Shown here piece by piece: positions 16,500 to 25,808 of a stretch of 64,000 bases of DNA. Origin of the DNA: [Mycobacterium] fortunisiensis (GTDB taxonomy: Bacteria > Actinomycetota > Actinomycetes > Mycobacteriales > Mycobacteriaceae). Both the position numbers and the translations under genes were made by a program. The notes under the pieces are model-generated. The model was not told the DNA's origin. It did no database searches and saw only the letters and a program-made list of their open reading frames with translations. Every line of letters begins with the position of its first letter. Position 1 is the first letter of the stretch. The stretch is from the NCBI RefSeq assembly GCF_019050325.1, contig NZ_VOMB01000012.1, forward strand, positions 104,976 to 168,975, in the 5' to 3' direction.

Positions 16500-17851
16500 T
16501 TCCGTACCAGCAGGCCGTCGACCGGCACCGGCTCACGCGGCGGCTGCGGATCGGCGGCGTAGCCGATCGCGATGGCGCCCAACGGTTCCCAGTCACCGGG
16601 CAGGTCCAGCTCGGCGCGCACCAGGTCGCCGGCGAAGATCGTGGAGCCGATCCAGCAACTGCCCACCTCGCGTACCGCCAGCGCCACCAGCAGTGCCTGG
16701 ACGGCGGCTCCGACAGCCACGGTGAACATGGTGTGCTCGGCCTGGGTGCGGGCCGCATCGGGATAGCTGTGCGCACCGTCTGGGACCAGGAACGGAATCA
16801 CCAGTTCGGGTGCGTCATATAGAATCTGACCGCGGCGCAGGCGTCGCTCGACGGACTCCGGATCACGGCCGTCCCCGGTGAGATCGGTACGCCACTTGTC
16901 CTTCATCCGGTCCAGCAGCCGGTGGCGGACGGCGTGGTCCTGGACCCAGACGAAACGCACCGGCCGGGTGTGGTGCGGGGCGGGAGCGGTGAGCGCCTCT
17001 GCGACGGCGGCTTCGATGAGTGCGGGCTCGACCGGCTCGTCGCCGAAGGTGCGCACCGAGCGGCGCAGCAGCTGAGCCTGATTGCGGCCCAACTGGATTG
17101 CCTCGGCAGTACCCAGCCAGAACAGGTCTTCCTCGCCGGAGCGCACCAGCGTGCCCGCATTGGAGCCGTCGTCGGACAGGTTCAGGCCGCGCACCACGGC
17201 CACGGGGACGGCGGTGAGCTTTCCCTTCACCAGATCGGCTGCTGCGGCGATCTCGTCGGCCACCGCGACCTCGGTGACGAACAGCTCGTTGCCGTGCCGG
17301 TCGCGAGCGCCGGCGTAGCCGTGCAGCACGGTGAGTCCGGCCGCGCCGATGGCGAAATCGGCCTGCCCGTTGCGCCAGGCGCGGCCCATGGTGTCGGTGA
17401 TCACGACCGCGACGGTGACGCCGAGTCGCTCACGCAGCTGTTCGCGCAGGGCTGCCGCACTGCCGTCGGGATCGGTCGGCAGCAGAGCCAGCTCGGTCGC
17501 CTCGACGTTGGAGCCGTCGACGCCGGCGGCGGCCTGGACCAGCCCGATGGCATTCTCGGTGATCAAGGTACGGCCCTTGCGCGCCAACACCCGCACCGCT
17601 TCGCCGTCGATCAACTTGCGCCGCAGCGTGTCCCGCTCCTCCGGGTCCGACGGCGCGGACACGATGCGGCCCTCGCACTTGGAGACGATCTTGCTGGTGA
17701 CCACCAGGACATCCCCGTCGGCCAGCCACGGCGCCGCGTCGGCGAGGGCTGCCGCCAGGTCATCCCCGGGCCGGAATTCGGGAAGGCCGCCCACCGGCAG
17801 AATTTCGACCCGATCTGCCGAACCGTGCTCCGCATTCACCACGGAGGTCAT
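16496..17851 (-). CDS. fbiB: F420:gamma-glutamyl ligase FbiB
   Basis: 451-residue bifunctional enzyme of coenzyme F420 biosynthesis. The N-terminal half (about 1-245) is the CofE-like ligase adding gamma-linked glutamates ([50 protein letters not shown] motifs); the C-terminal half (about 255-451) is an FMN nitroreductase-like domain ([35 protein letters not shown]), which in mycobacteria reduces dehydro-F420-0 and boosts ligation. ATG at 17849-17851 overlaps the fbiA stop by four bases, and the stop overlaps the Nudix ATG. Length matches M. tuberculosis FbiB (about 448). Confidence 0.94.
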   Translation of the reverse strand: MTSVVNAEHGSADRVEILPVGGLPEFRPGDDLAAALADAAPWLADGDVLVVTSKIVSKCEGRIVSAPSDPEERDTLRRKLIDGEAVRVLARKGRTLITENAIGLVQAAAGVDGSNVEATELALLPTDPDGSAAALREQLRERLGVTVAVVITDTMGRAWRNGQADFAIGAAGLTVLHGYAGARDRHGNELFVTEVAVADEIAAAADLVKGKLTAVPVAVVRGLNLSDDGSNAGTLVRSGEEDLFWLGTAEAIQLGRNQAQLLRRSVRTFGDEPVEPALIEAAVAEALTAPAPHHTRPVRFVWVQDHAVRHRLLDRMKDKWRTDLTGDGRDPESVERRLRRGQILYDAPELVIPFLVPDGAHSYPDAARTQAEHTMFTVAVGAAVQALLVALAVREVGSCWIGSTIFAGDLVRAELDLPGDWEPLGAIAIGYAADPQPPREPVPVDGLLVRK

Positions 17852-18843
17852 AGTGTGATGCCTGCCAGATCCAGACCGGCGCGCACCATTTCGGCAGTGG
17901 TGGACGGGTCGGTCATCAGCAGCGGTACGGCGCGCACCTGCACGCCTTCGATCTCGGCATGATCGCCCTCGTGTATCAGCCAGCCGTCGAGCAGGCCGGT
18001 TCCGGAACGGGCCCCGAAGAACTCGCCGACGCCCTGCGACGTGGATTCCACACCGATGACCCGCAGACACTCATCTGCCATGCCGCGCAACGGTTTTCCG
18101 TGGACGATGGGGGAGTAGCCGATCACCGGGGCCGGGGTCGAGCGCAGCGCGGCCCGGATTCCCGGGATCTGCAGGATCGGCCCGATGCTCACGACGGGAT
18201 TCGACGGTGCCAGCAACACCACGTCCGCCTCGGCGATGGCCTCGGTGACCCCGGGCGCCGCGGTTGCTTGCTCTGCACCGACGAACGCAAAGCTGTGGGT
18301 GGGTACCTGCGCGCGGTAGCGCACCCACCATTCCTGGAAATGGATGGCGTGGCGGGTCCCGGCCTGATCTCCTGGACCGGGGTCGGTGATCACCACGTGC
18401 GTCTCACTGCGGTCGTCGCTGACCGGCAGCAACCGCGCTCCCGGTGACCAGCGCTTGCACAGCGCCTCGGTGACCTGGGACAGCGGGTAGCCGGCCCGCA
18501 GCATCTGGGTGCGGACCAGGTGGGTGGCCAGGTCCCGGTCGCCCAGGCCGAACCAGTCGGGCTGCACGCCATAGGCGGCGAGTTCCTCTTTCGCGTGCCA
18601 GGTTTCATCGCGGTGGCCCCACCCGCGTTCGGGGTCGATGCCGCCGCCGAGGGTGTACATGCAGGTGTCGAGGTCGGGGCAGATCCGGACGCCGTGCATC
18701 CAGGCGTCGTCGCCCACGTTCACGATCGCGGTGAGTTCATGCTTGCTGTCGGTCCCGCCGAAGCCACCGAGGCCCAACAGGTGCTGTACTCCCAGCAAAA
18801 ACCGGGCGCCTCCGACGCCGCCGACGAGAACGGTGATCTTCAC
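17848..18843 (-). CDS. fbiA: 2-phospho-L-lactate/PEP transferase FbiA
   Basis: 331-residue CofD-family transferase joining the lactyl/enolpyruvyl-diphosphoguanosine donor to the deazaflavin Fo, giving (dehydro)F420-0. The N-terminal [18 protein letters not shown] glycine loop and [23 protein letters not shown] motifs bind the substrates. The GTG at 18841-18843 gives exactly the length I recall for M. tuberculosis FbiA; an upstream in-frame ATG would add 17 unlike residues. First gene of the fbiA-fbiB-Nudix operon and divergent from whiB2. Confidence 0.94.
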   Translation of the reverse strand: MKITVLVGGVGGARFLLGVQHLLGLGGFGGTDSKHELTAIVNVGDDAWMHGVRICPDLDTCMYTLGGGIDPERGWGHRDETWHAKEELAAYGVQPDWFGLGDRDLATHLVRTQMLRAGYPLSQVTEALCKRWSPGARLLPVSDDRSETHVVITDPGPGDQAGTRHAIHFQEWWVRYRAQVPTHSFAFVGAEQATAAPGVTEAIAEADVVLLAPSNPVVSIGPILQIPGIRAALRSTPAPVIGYSPIVHGKPLRGMADECLRVIGVESTSQGVGEFFGARSGTGLLDGWLIHEGDHAEIEGVQVRAVPLLMTDPSTTAEMVRAGLDLAGITL

Positions 18844-19137
18844 AACGTCCGACCCTAAGCGGTCAGGGCGTGCGGATGGAAACGACGTCGTCACGAGCAG
18901 GACACGCCGATGTCGCGACGCGCCGATTTGACATTACGAGATGGTATGAAATCCCGTCTTGGCGCTTGACCGTGGCAGCTAACACGTGTGTAATCACAGA
19001 TGTGTCATTTCGCGGTTGGTGACCGATTCCGGTGTCGCGGACCGAGATTCGATCATCTGTTCGAATGGGGTGACCGCACATCACAATAGTGGGGCTCCAC
19101 TTAGGATCTACGAGACCGAGTGAGGAGGCGGGGGATA
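18844..19137 (+). promoter_or_regulatory. Divergent fbiA/whiB2 intergenic region with whiB2 promoter
   Basis: 294-base region without a gene. On the plus strand a promoter-like pair, TTGACC (18966-18971) and TGTAAT (18989-18994), is separated by 17 bases, giving a leader of about 135 bases to whiB2. Overlapping its -10 are ACACGTGT (18982-18989) and TGTG-TAAT-CACA (18987-18998), two small palindromes that could be regulator sites; the second vaguely resembles a CRP half-site pair. A second -35-like TTGACA lies at 18928-18933 without a good partner. The long leader could carry post-transcriptional control. Confidence 0.45.
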
Positions 19138-19527
19138 ATGTCTTATGAGAGCGGCGATTTCGATCGTGTGGTCCGGTTTGACAGCCGGCTACTCGGCTCG
19201 GTAGACAACGCACCGCACATCAACACGGCACCGACACCGCTGGGGGATACCGGACGTCCCCAACTGAGTTTGGTTCCCGAACACCTTGATGTTGATCCGG
19301 AATCAGAAGACGACCAATGGCAGGAACGTGCGCTGTGCGCACAGACCGACCCGGAGGCCTTCTTCCCGGAGAAGGGCGGGTCTACCCGCGAGGCCAAGCG
19401 CATCTGCCAGGGATGCGAAGTCAAGGATGCCTGCCTGGAGTACGCGCTTGCGCACGACGAGCGTTTCGGCATCTGGGGAGGACTGTCCGAACGGGAGCGT
19501 CGCCGCCTCAAACGCGGCATCATCTGA
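19138..19527 (+). CDS. whiB2: WhiB2/WhmD Fe-S regulator
   Basis: 129-residue WhiB-family iron-sulfur protein controlling septation and division in mycobacteria. Four cluster cysteines are visible: one in RALCAQTD and three in RICQGCEVKDACLEYA (C-x2-C-x5-C), followed by the turn GIWGGLSERERRRLKRG, the family signature and basic DNA-contact tail. The ATG at 19138 yields 129 residues, the length of M. smegmatis WhmD; an in-frame GTG-like extension six codons upstream is less likely. GAGGCGGGGG precedes it. Divergent from fbiA. Confidence 0.95.
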   Translation: MSYESGDFDRVVRFDSRLLGSVDNAPHINTAPTPLGDTGRPQLSLVPEHLDVDPESEDDQWQERALCAQTDPEAFFPEKGGSTREAKRICQGCEVKDACLEYALAHDERFGIWGGLSERERRRLKRGII

Positions 19528-19563
19528 CGTTCTCGGCGGAGCGCCGGTAGCGGGCGCGCGGCG

Positions 19564-20028
19564 TCAGTCGTCGTCGATCGTTGGGTCGATGACTGACGGT
19601 TCCACACCGAGATAGGTGGCCACCTGCGCCACCAGGATTTCATGCAGCAGATCTGCCAGCTCATCGGATCCTTTGACCCGGCGCTCGATGGGCTTGCGGA
19701 ACAAGACAATTCGAGCCCGGGTCGCATTTCCTCTGACGTCAACCCCAGCGGGTATCAGGCGCGCCAACGCAATCGGCCCGTCGGCGATGACCTCGGGTGG
19801 CCATTGCACACTGTCCGGATCTTTCGGGGACATCCGTGGAATCTCATCCACCGCGACGTCGAGTTCGCGCAGCCGTGACGCCCACCGGCGCTCGATCGGC
19901 TCATAGGCTTCCAACACCGCCATGTCGAACCGTTCGGCCCGAGTTCGCCAACCCGGGACCGACCGGGGGAGCAGCGGCCCGCGAGGGTCACGGCCGCGCC
20001 GCGATCGCCATGGGTTTCGCTGGGCCAC
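19564..20028 (-). CDS. Metallopeptidase-family protein, active site degenerate
   Basis: 154-residue protein of the zincin-like metallopeptidase family (PF06262-type, Rv3259-like). The N-terminal RGRDPRGPLLP motif and LRELDVAVDEIP are family hallmarks. The expected HExxH helix reads LLHEILVAQVATYLGV: the first His-Glu survive but the second His is Ala/Val, so a classical zinc site is not complete. Function unknown. Start taken as GTG at 20026-20028; an internal ATG 35 codons later is possible but would lose the conserved N-terminus. Divergent from the DUF3499 gene. Confidence 0.75.
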   Translation of the reverse strand: MAQRNPWRSRRGRDPRGPLLPRSVPGWRTRAERFDMAVLEAYEPIERRWASRLRELDVAVDEIPRMSPKDPDSVQWPPEVIADGPIALARLIPAGVDVRGNATRARIVLFRKPIERRVKGSDELADLLHEILVAQVATYLGVEPSVIDPTIDDD

Positions 20029-20117
20029 GGCGATGATCGTAACGGTTCGGGATCGGGCACCCGACGGCTGCGCGTGTCCGGCACCACGCAGCGAGCGTCC
20101 ACAGTAATCTCTGTTGC

Positions 20118-20537
20118 GTGAATGTTCCCCGTCGCTGCTGCCGGCCCGGGTGCCCGCACTATGCCGTGGCGACGCTGACTTTTGTCTACTCCGACTCCAC
20201 GGCGGTAGTTGGACCTCTGGCCACGGTGTCCGAGCCTCATTCCTGGGATCTGTGCGTCGGCCACGCCGGCCGCATCACTGCACCGCGTGGCTGGGAGCTG
20301 GTGCGCCACGCCGAGCCGCTGCCCACCCATCCCGACGAAGATGACCTGGTGGCGCTGGCCGACGCGGTCCGCGAAGGCCAACCCGGCGGGGCGCCGCGCG
20401 GTGGTGTGGTGGCCGGCTTTTCCGATCCCGGCGCCGGCGTGGGCGCCAGCGCGGTGATCGCGCCGCCGGCGCGTCCGTCGGAGACCAACGGGCGCCGTCG
20501 CGGTCACCTGCGGGTGTTGCCAGATCCCAGTGACTAG
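20118..20537 (+). CDS. DUF3499 protein (Rv3258c-like)
   Basis: 139-residue actinobacterial protein of unknown function. The N-terminus holds a zinc-ribbon-like pattern, RRCCRPGCPHYAVATLTFVY, then a second Cys-His pair in WDLCVGHAGRITAPRGWELVRH, which together could bind one metal. The rest is low-complexity Gly/Pro/Asp-rich. GTG start at 20118. It precedes the phosphomannomutase gene by 99 bases on the same strand, a linkage conserved in mycobacteria, but nothing shows a mannose-related role. Confidence 0.83.
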   Translation: MNVPRRCCRPGCPHYAVATLTFVYSDSTAVVGPLATVSEPHSWDLCVGHAGRITAPRGWELVRHAEPLPTHPDEDDLVALADAVREGQPGGAPRGGVVAGFSDPGAGVGASAVIAPPARPSETNGRRRGHLRVLPDPSD

Positions 20538-20636
20538 ACCTGGTGACCAGACAACAGGTCGGCCGTTGGTAGTGAACGTGTGGGTGCCGCGCGACGGTTA
20601 GGCTGGCGCCAACGATCCCGTTTCACAAGGAGCTAT

Positions 20637-22025
20637 ATGTCTCGGCCAGCGGCGGCTGTTCACGGTGTCATCAAGGCCTATGACGTCCGCGGATTGGTCG
20701 GCTCTCAACTCGACGAGGCATTCGTGGCCGAGGTCGGCGGGGCGTTCGCCCGCTTGGTGCGCACCGAGGGCGCCACGCAGGTGGTGATCGGCTACGACAT
20801 GCGGGCCAGCTCGCCGTCGTTGGCGGCCGCGTTCGCCGACGGGGTGACGGCCCAGGGCCTGGATGTGGTCCGGATCGGGCTGGCCTCCACCGATCAGCTG
20901 TACTTCGCCTCGGGCCAGTTGGACTGCCCGGGTGCGATGTTCACCGCGAGCCACAACCCGGCGGCCTACAACGGGATCAAGCTGTGCCGGGCCGGGGCCA
21001 AGCCGGTGGGCAAGGACACCGGGCTGTCCGTCATCGCCGATGAGGTGATCGCGGGCGTGCCGTCCCACGATGGCCGGTCGGGTGTGGTGTCCGACCGCGA
21101 TGTGCTCGACGACTACGGCACCTTCCTGCGGTCCCTGGTCGACCTCAGCGAGCTGCGTCCGCTGCGGATCGCCGTCGACGCGGGCAACGGCATGGCCGGC
21201 CACACCACGCCGGCAGTGCTCGGACCCATTCCGGGGGCCACCGTCCTGCCGCTGTTCTTCGAGCTCGACGGCACCTTCCCCAATCACGAGGCCAACCCAT
21301 TGGACCCGGCCAACCTGGTGGACCTGCAGGCCCACGTGCTTGCCACCGGTGCCGATATCGGGCTGGCGTTCGACGGGGACGCCGACCGTTGTTTCGTGGT
21401 CGACGAGCTCGGCCGGCCGGTGTCGCCCTCTGCGGTGACGGCGCTGGTGGCTGCGCGGGAGCTCACCCGCGAGATCGGCGCCACCGTGATCCACAACCTG
21501 ATCACTTCGCGGGCTGTGCCGGAGTTGGTGGTCGAGCGCGGCGGCACTCCGGTGCGGTCGCGGGTCGGACACTCCTACATCAAGGGGCTGATGGCCGAAA
21601 CCGGTGCGATCTTCGGCGGAGAGCACTCGGCGCATTACTACTTCCGCGACTTCTGGGGCGCCGATTCGGGCATGCTCGCGGCCCTGCACGTGCTGGCGGC
21701 GCTGGGCGAGCAGGACCGTCCGCTCTCGGAGTTCATGGCGGACTATCAACGCTACGAGTCCTCCGGCGAGATCAACTTCACCGTCAGCGATGCGCCGGCG
21801 TGTGTGGACAGTGTGCTCAGATCGTTCGCCAGCTCCATCCAGTCCATCGATCACCTCGACGGCGTCACCGTGGACCTCGGCGGTGGCAGTTGGTTCAACC
21901 TGCGGACCTCCAATACCGAACCGCTGCTTCGACTGAATGTCGAGGCTCGCACCACCGAGGATGTCGCCGCGCTCGTCGAGCGGGTGTCGGCGCAGATTCG
22001 TTCGGTGAGCGAGCGGGTGCCGTGA
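20637..22025 (+). CDS. manB: Phosphomannomutase (ManB/PmmA)
   Basis: 462-residue alpha-D-phosphohexomutase converting mannose-6-phosphate to mannose-1-phosphate for GDP-mannose, PIMs, LM/LAM and mannosylated proteins. Domain 1 has the phosphoserine loop FTASHNPAAYNGIK (Ser at about 104), domain 2 the Mg loop FDGDADRCF (about 245), domain 3 the sugar loop GGEHSAHYYFRD, and domain 4 the phosphate-binding SNTEPLLRLNVEA. ATG at 20637 has the ribosome site AAGGAGC six bases before it. The stop overlaps the next gene's GTG (GTGA). Confidence 0.93.
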   Translation: MSRPAAAVHGVIKAYDVRGLVGSQLDEAFVAEVGGAFARLVRTEGATQVVIGYDMRASSPSLAAAFADGVTAQGLDVVRIGLASTDQLYFASGQLDCPGAMFTASHNPAAYNGIKLCRAGAKPVGKDTGLSVIADEVIAGVPSHDGRSGVVSDRDVLDDYGTFLRSLVDLSELRPLRIAVDAGNGMAGHTTPAVLGPIPGATVLPLFFELDGTFPNHEANPLDPANLVDLQAHVLATGADIGLAFDGDADRCFVVDELGRPVSPSAVTALVAARELTREIGATVIHNLITSRAVPELVVERGGTPVRSRVGHSYIKGLMAETGAIFGGEHSAHYYFRDFWGADSGMLAALHVLAALGEQDRPLSEFMADYQRYESSGEINFTVSDAPACVDSVLRSFASSIQSIDHLDGVTVDLGGGSWFNLRTSNTEPLLRLNVEARTTEDVAALVERVSAQIRSVSERVP

Positions 22026-23092
22026 ACGCCGTGGACGCCACTGTCGATCTGGACGACGGTGACGGACTCCTCGCCGCTGATCGCAACGGTCTGCTCCGCG
22101 CCGCGGCGATGGCCGGCGCCCAGGTTCGATCCACGGCCGCGGCGCTGGCCGAGGGCATGCTGGACCCGTTGCGCGCCGATCATCCACCGCGCACGGTGAT
22201 TTGGGTCGCCGGTCGCGGCACTGCCGAACATGCCGGTGCCATCTTGGCCGGCGCGCTCGGCGCCTCGCTGGCGGCACCGATCGTGGTGGCCGCCGAGACC
22301 CCGCCGTGGCTGGGTGCGTTGGACGTCGTGATCGTGGCCGGCGACGATCCGGGCGATCCGGCTCTGGTGAACGCGGCCGCCACCGGGGTGCGCCGCGGGG
22401 CGCGGGTGCTGATCGTGGCACCCCAGGAAGGGCCGCTGCGTGACGTCGCGGCCGGTCGGGCGGTGGTGTTGGCACCGCGGTTGTGGGTGCCCGACGACTT
22501 CGGTCTGACCCGATACCTGGCCGCCGGCCTGGCGGCACTGCATGTGGTGGACCCCGGAATGCGGGTGGACCTGGCCGCGCTGGCCGACGAGCTGGACGCT
22601 GAAGCGTTGCGCAACAGTGCCGGACGGGAACTGTTCACGAATCCGGCCAAGACCTGGGCCGAGCGGATGTCGGGCAGTGCCGTCGTGCTGGCCGGCGACA
22701 ATCCGGCCACCCTGGCGCTGGCCCGGCACGGCTCGGCCGTGATGCTGCGGCTGGCCGGCGAGGTGATGGCCGCCGCCGGCGTGGGCGACGTGTTGGCTGC
22801 GACGGGCAGCGGGGCGATCGGTGTCCCCGCGGCTCGATCGCTGTTCCACGACGAGGAGATTGACGGCCCGCTGCCGCGCCGCACCCGAACGTTCGTGTTG
22901 GTCACCGACACCGAACGGCAATCGGTCGGGGCGCGGGTCAGCGGTTTCGACGACATCGCGGTGGTCGGCGCCGAGGACGTGCCAGAATCGGCCGGGACGG
23001 CGCTGCAGCCGGGGCGTCCCGAACAGCAATTGGCGATTCTGGCGGTCCGGGTGGAGATGACGGCCGTGTATTTGAAACTGGTTCGAGGATAA
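22022..23092 (+). CDS. SIS/phosphoglucose isomerase-fold protein (Rv3256c-like)
   Basis: 356-residue protein always found between phosphomannomutase and manA in mycobacteria. The N-terminal half looks like a SIS sugar-isomerase fold (IWVAGRGTAEHAGAILAGAL; VIVAGDDPGDPALVNAA), and late residues keep an SIS-like pattern (LFHDEEIDGPLPRRTRTF). Relatives are labelled TobH or bifunctional phosphoglucose/phosphomannose isomerase-like, but activity is unproven. GTG start overlaps the manB stop by four bases; the next gene begins 4 bases after its stop, so the three form one translationally linked unit. Confidence 0.8.
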   Translation: MNAVDATVDLDDGDGLLAADRNGLLRAAAMAGAQVRSTAAALAEGMLDPLRADHPPRTVIWVAGRGTAEHAGAILAGALGASLAAPIVVAAETPPWLGALDVVIVAGDDPGDPALVNAAATGVRRGARVLIVAPQEGPLRDVAAGRAVVLAPRLWVPDDFGLTRYLAAGLAALHVVDPGMRVDLAALADELDAEALRNSAGRELFTNPAKTWAERMSGSAVVLAGDNPATLALARHGSAVMLRLAGEVMAAAGVGDVLAATGSGAIGVPAARSLFHDEEIDGPLPRRTRTFVLVTDTERQSVGARVSGFDDIAVVGAEDVPESAGTALQPGRPEQQLAILAVRVEMTAVYLKLVRG

Positions 23093-23096
23093 GCAA

Positions 23097-24323
23097 GTGC
23101 ATCTGCTACGCGGAGCGGTGCGGACCTATGCTTGGGGTTCGCGTACAGCCATCGCCGATTTCACCGGAAGACCCAGTCCGACAATCCATCCGGAGGCCGA
23201 GCTGTGGTTCGGTGCCCACCCGGGCGATCCTGCCTGGCTGCAGACCGAGCACGGCGAAGAGTCATTGCTGCAGGCTGTCCATGAGGACCCCGAGGGGCAG
23301 TTGGGCAGTGTGACGATCGGTCGATTCGGCGACACCCTGCCCTTCCTCGTCAAGGTGCTGGCTGCCGACGAGCCGTTGTCGCTGCAGGCTCACCCGAGTG
23401 CTGCGCAGGCCCGCGAGGGGTTCGACCGCGAGGATCGGCTCGAGATTCCGGTGACCTCGCCGATCCGCAACTACCGCGACCGCAGTCACAAGCCTGAATT
23501 ATTGGTTGCGCTAGGGCATTTCGATGCGCTGGCCGGGTTCCGCCCGGTCGAACGCACGGTGGAGTTGATGCGGGCGCTGGCGGTTTCGGACCTGGATCCG
23601 TTCATCAACCTGCTCTCGGACCAGTCCGACGCCGACGGGCTGCGGGCGTTGTTCACCACCTGGATCACCGCGCCGCAGCCCGACCTCGATATTCTGGTAC
23701 CGGCTGTTCTCGACGGGGCGGTGCACTACATCCGTTCCGGGGCAAAGAAATTCGTGGCCGAAGTCAAGACCGTGCTGGAGCTCGGCGAGCGTTACCCGGG
23801 TGATGCCGGTGTGCTGGCCTCGCTGCTGCTCAACCGCATCAGCCTGGCGCCGGGGGAGGGGATCTACCTGCCGGCCGGAAACCTGCACGCCTACCTGCAC
23901 GGCGTGGGTGTCGAGGTGATGGCCAACTCGGACAACGTGCTGCGCGGCGGGCTGACCCCGAAACACGTGGACGTGCCCGAACTGCTGCGGGTCCTCGACT
24001 TCACTCCCACGCCCGAAGACCGGCTGCGTCCGGAAACCGTCACCGATGCTGCGGAAACCATTTATCGGACACCGGCGCAGGAGTTCGCCGTCTCGGTGCT
24101 GTCGGTCGACGACGACCGGATCGGTGACGAGATCGACGTGCATTCCCATCACGACGGTCCGCAGTTGCTGCTGTGCACCCAGGGCGCCGCGGTGGTCTAT
24201 GCCGACGATGACAAGCTGACCCTGGAGCGCGGTGCCGCGGCCTGGGTGGCCGCCGCCGACGGTCCGATCCGGCTGACCGCCGCCGAGCCGACGAAACTGT
24301 TCCGGGTGACCGTCGGGATCTGA
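23097..24323 (+). CDS. manA: Mannose-6-phosphate isomerase, class I (ManA)
   Basis: 408-residue type I phosphomannose isomerase linking fructose-6-phosphate to mannose-6-phosphate. Zinc ligands are visible as Gln and His in LSLQAHPS, Glu in HKPELLVALGHFDALAGFR, and His in LPAGNLHAYLHG; the catalytic-loop arginine lies in DNVLRGGLTPKHVDVPEL. GTG start at 23097; length equals that of the M. tuberculosis protein as I recall it. Last gene of the manB-SIS-manA operon. Confidence 0.94.
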   Translation: MHLLRGAVRTYAWGSRTAIADFTGRPSPTIHPEAELWFGAHPGDPAWLQTEHGEESLLQAVHEDPEGQLGSVTIGRFGDTLPFLVKVLAADEPLSLQAHPSAAQAREGFDREDRLEIPVTSPIRNYRDRSHKPELLVALGHFDALAGFRPVERTVELMRALAVSDLDPFINLLSDQSDADGLRALFTTWITAPQPDLDILVPAVLDGAVHYIRSGAKKFVAEVKTVLELGERYPGDAGVLASLLLNRISLAPGEGIYLPAGNLHAYLHGVGVEVMANSDNVLRGGLTPKHVDVPELLRVLDFTPTPEDRLRPETVTDAAETIYRTPAQEFAVSVLSVDDDRIGDEIDVHSHHDGPQLLLCTQGAAVVYADDDKLTLERGAAAWVAAADGPIRLTAAEPTKLFRVTVGI

Positions 24324-24382
24324 CGGATCCTGGCTGTTCGGGCGGGACAGAATGCCTGCCTGACATCGCCGCCCAAGGGTGC

Positions 24383-24427
24383 TGTGATGTGGCTCTCGTG
24401 TTGGTATCCTCAGCGAGCTACATCACA
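24383..24427 (+). promoter_or_regulatory. Promoter of the AurF-like operon inside an inverted repeat
   Basis: Arms TGTGATGTGGCTC (24383-24395) and GAGCTACATCACA (24415-24427) are complementary at 12 of 13 positions and flank a mycobacterial-type -10 box TATCCT at 24405-24410 (TANNNT). Transcription would start within the right arm, about 25 bases before the diiron oxygenase ATG. The layout is that of an operator whose occupancy blocks RNA polymerase. No regulator gene is adjacent, so the binding protein is unknown. Confidence 0.6.
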
Positions 24428-24441
24428 CCACGGATCGGACA

Positions 24442-25755
24442 ATGACGACGGTCAGCGACACGGACGGCACACCAGAGGACCTCTACCGGGAGAAGGTGGA
24501 GGCCCTCTCTCATGCGACGGTCCGGCGCCGGTTCGACCCGTTCACCGACATCGACTGGGACGCTCCCGAGTACGTCCTCGACAAGAACGACCCTCGCTGG
24601 CAGCTGCAACCGGACACGAACCTGCTCGCCGCCACTGACTGGTACGCCGAGCAGCCGATGGAAAAGCGTGTCGACATGGGCCGCTGGATCGTCGCCAATA
24701 CTGCGAAGGTCGGCATTCAGTTCGAAATGATGCTGATTCGTGGGGTCGTGCACTATGCCGGAAAACTGCCGAATTCTGATCCAGTTTTTCAGTATTTGAT
24801 GCACGAAGTCACCGACGAATGTAATCACATCCAAATGTTCCAGGAGTTCGTCAACCGCACCGGTGAGGATGTTCCCGGGATGCGGCGAGCTTCCCGGGTG
24901 ATCGGCCCGATATTGGGATTCATCGGTGGCTACGCCAGCGTCCTGCATATCGTCGCGGTACTTTGCGGAGAACAACCGATTCATTTTCAGCAGACGTTGT
25001 GGCAGCGTCGGGCTCAGCAGATACCTCCGTTGCTGAACAAAATCAGCTACATTCATTTGGCCGAAGAAGCTCGTCACATCACCTTTGCCGATGATCATCT
25101 GGTCGAGCGTGTGCGAGATGCTGGCCGCCTCAGGCGGGCCGCATATGCGCTCATGTTCCCACTTTTTCTGCGCTGGCTGATGGGGGAGATACTCACCCCG
25201 CCGAGGACGTTCGCCCGGCAGTTCGGCGTGCCGCGCCGGACGTTCAAATCGGCGTATTGGCGAAGTGGCTACTCACGTCAGATGTTGGCGGAGGCGGCGG
25301 CGGACTCCCGGCGGGTGGCCGACCATCTCGGGCTTCGGACAATATGGTCACGTTGGATCTGGCGGGTATTGGGCATCGACGGCCGCATCCCGCGGTATCG
25401 CAGCGAACCGAACCGATTGTTGGAAAGCTCGCCGGTGGCGCGCCTGGTAGACGCTCGGACCGTCGTCTGGCTGCGGGTGGCGGCCATGGCGATCATGGCC
25501 GGCGTTGCTCTTTTCGCAACCCCGGACGGGTTGCGGATCATCTCGGTGGCGGCGACTGCGGCGGTCCTGTGGGCGGGTTACCACGCGTTGCGGGAGCGTC
25601 TTGGCGGCGTTGTGGGGAATCAGCCTTTCGAATGGCCGAGATTGTTGGTCTGGGTGGTGATCTGCATCGTCATGATTCCAGTCGGCGGACTGATCGGACT
25701 CGCCTTGGTTTGGCTGATGATCATTTCTCTTGCCGAATTCATGCCGACGCTCTAG
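24442..25755 (+). CDS. AurF-like diiron oxygenase with C-terminal membrane tail
   Basis: 437-residue protein of the AurF family (p-aminobenzoate N-oxygenase, ferritin-like diiron fold). A full ligand set can be proposed: Glu95, Glu126 and His129 (DECNH), Glu177, His205, Glu209 and His212 (HLAEEARH), with the H-x3-E-x2-H and E-x2-H spacings of AurF. Unlike soluble AurF it continues into two hydrophobic segments, about 343-375 and 401-432, so it should be membrane anchored. Mycobacterial relatives act in unknown oxidations of amines or lipids. ATG at 24442. Codon use and GC are visibly lower than in manA upstream (for example AT-rich third positions over 24760-25060), suggesting acquisition. 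53 bases separate it from the methyltransferase gene. Substrate unknown. Confidence 0.83.
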   Translation: MTTVSDTDGTPEDLYREKVEALSHATVRRRFDPFTDIDWDAPEYVLDKNDPRWQLQPDTNLLAATDWYAEQPMEKRVDMGRWIVANTAKVGIQFEMMLIRGVVHYAGKLPNSDPVFQYLMHEVTDECNHIQMFQEFVNRTGEDVPGMRRASRVIGPILGFIGGYASVLHIVAVLCGEQPIHFQQTLWQRRAQQIPPLLNKISYIHLAEEARHITFADDHLVERVRDAGRLRRAAYALMFPLFLRWLMGEILTPPRTFARQFGVPRRTFKSAYWRSGYSRQMLAEAAADSRRVADHLGLRTIWSRWIWRVLGIDGRIPRYRSEPNRLLESSPVARLVDARTVVWLRVAAMAIMAGVALFATPDGLRIISVAATAAVLWAGYHALRERLGGVVGNQPFEWPRLLVWVVICIVMIPVGGLIGLALVWLMIISLAEFMPTL

Positions 25756-25808
25756 GGCGGCCAGGTGCCCCGGAAAACGACCACACAATTTACACGTAAG
25801 GATTACCA

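Noticed and set aside
20598..22538. 646-codon minus-strand frame opposite phosphomannomutase
   Set aside because: Pro/Arg-rich shadow of a gene with all four phosphohexomutase motifs.
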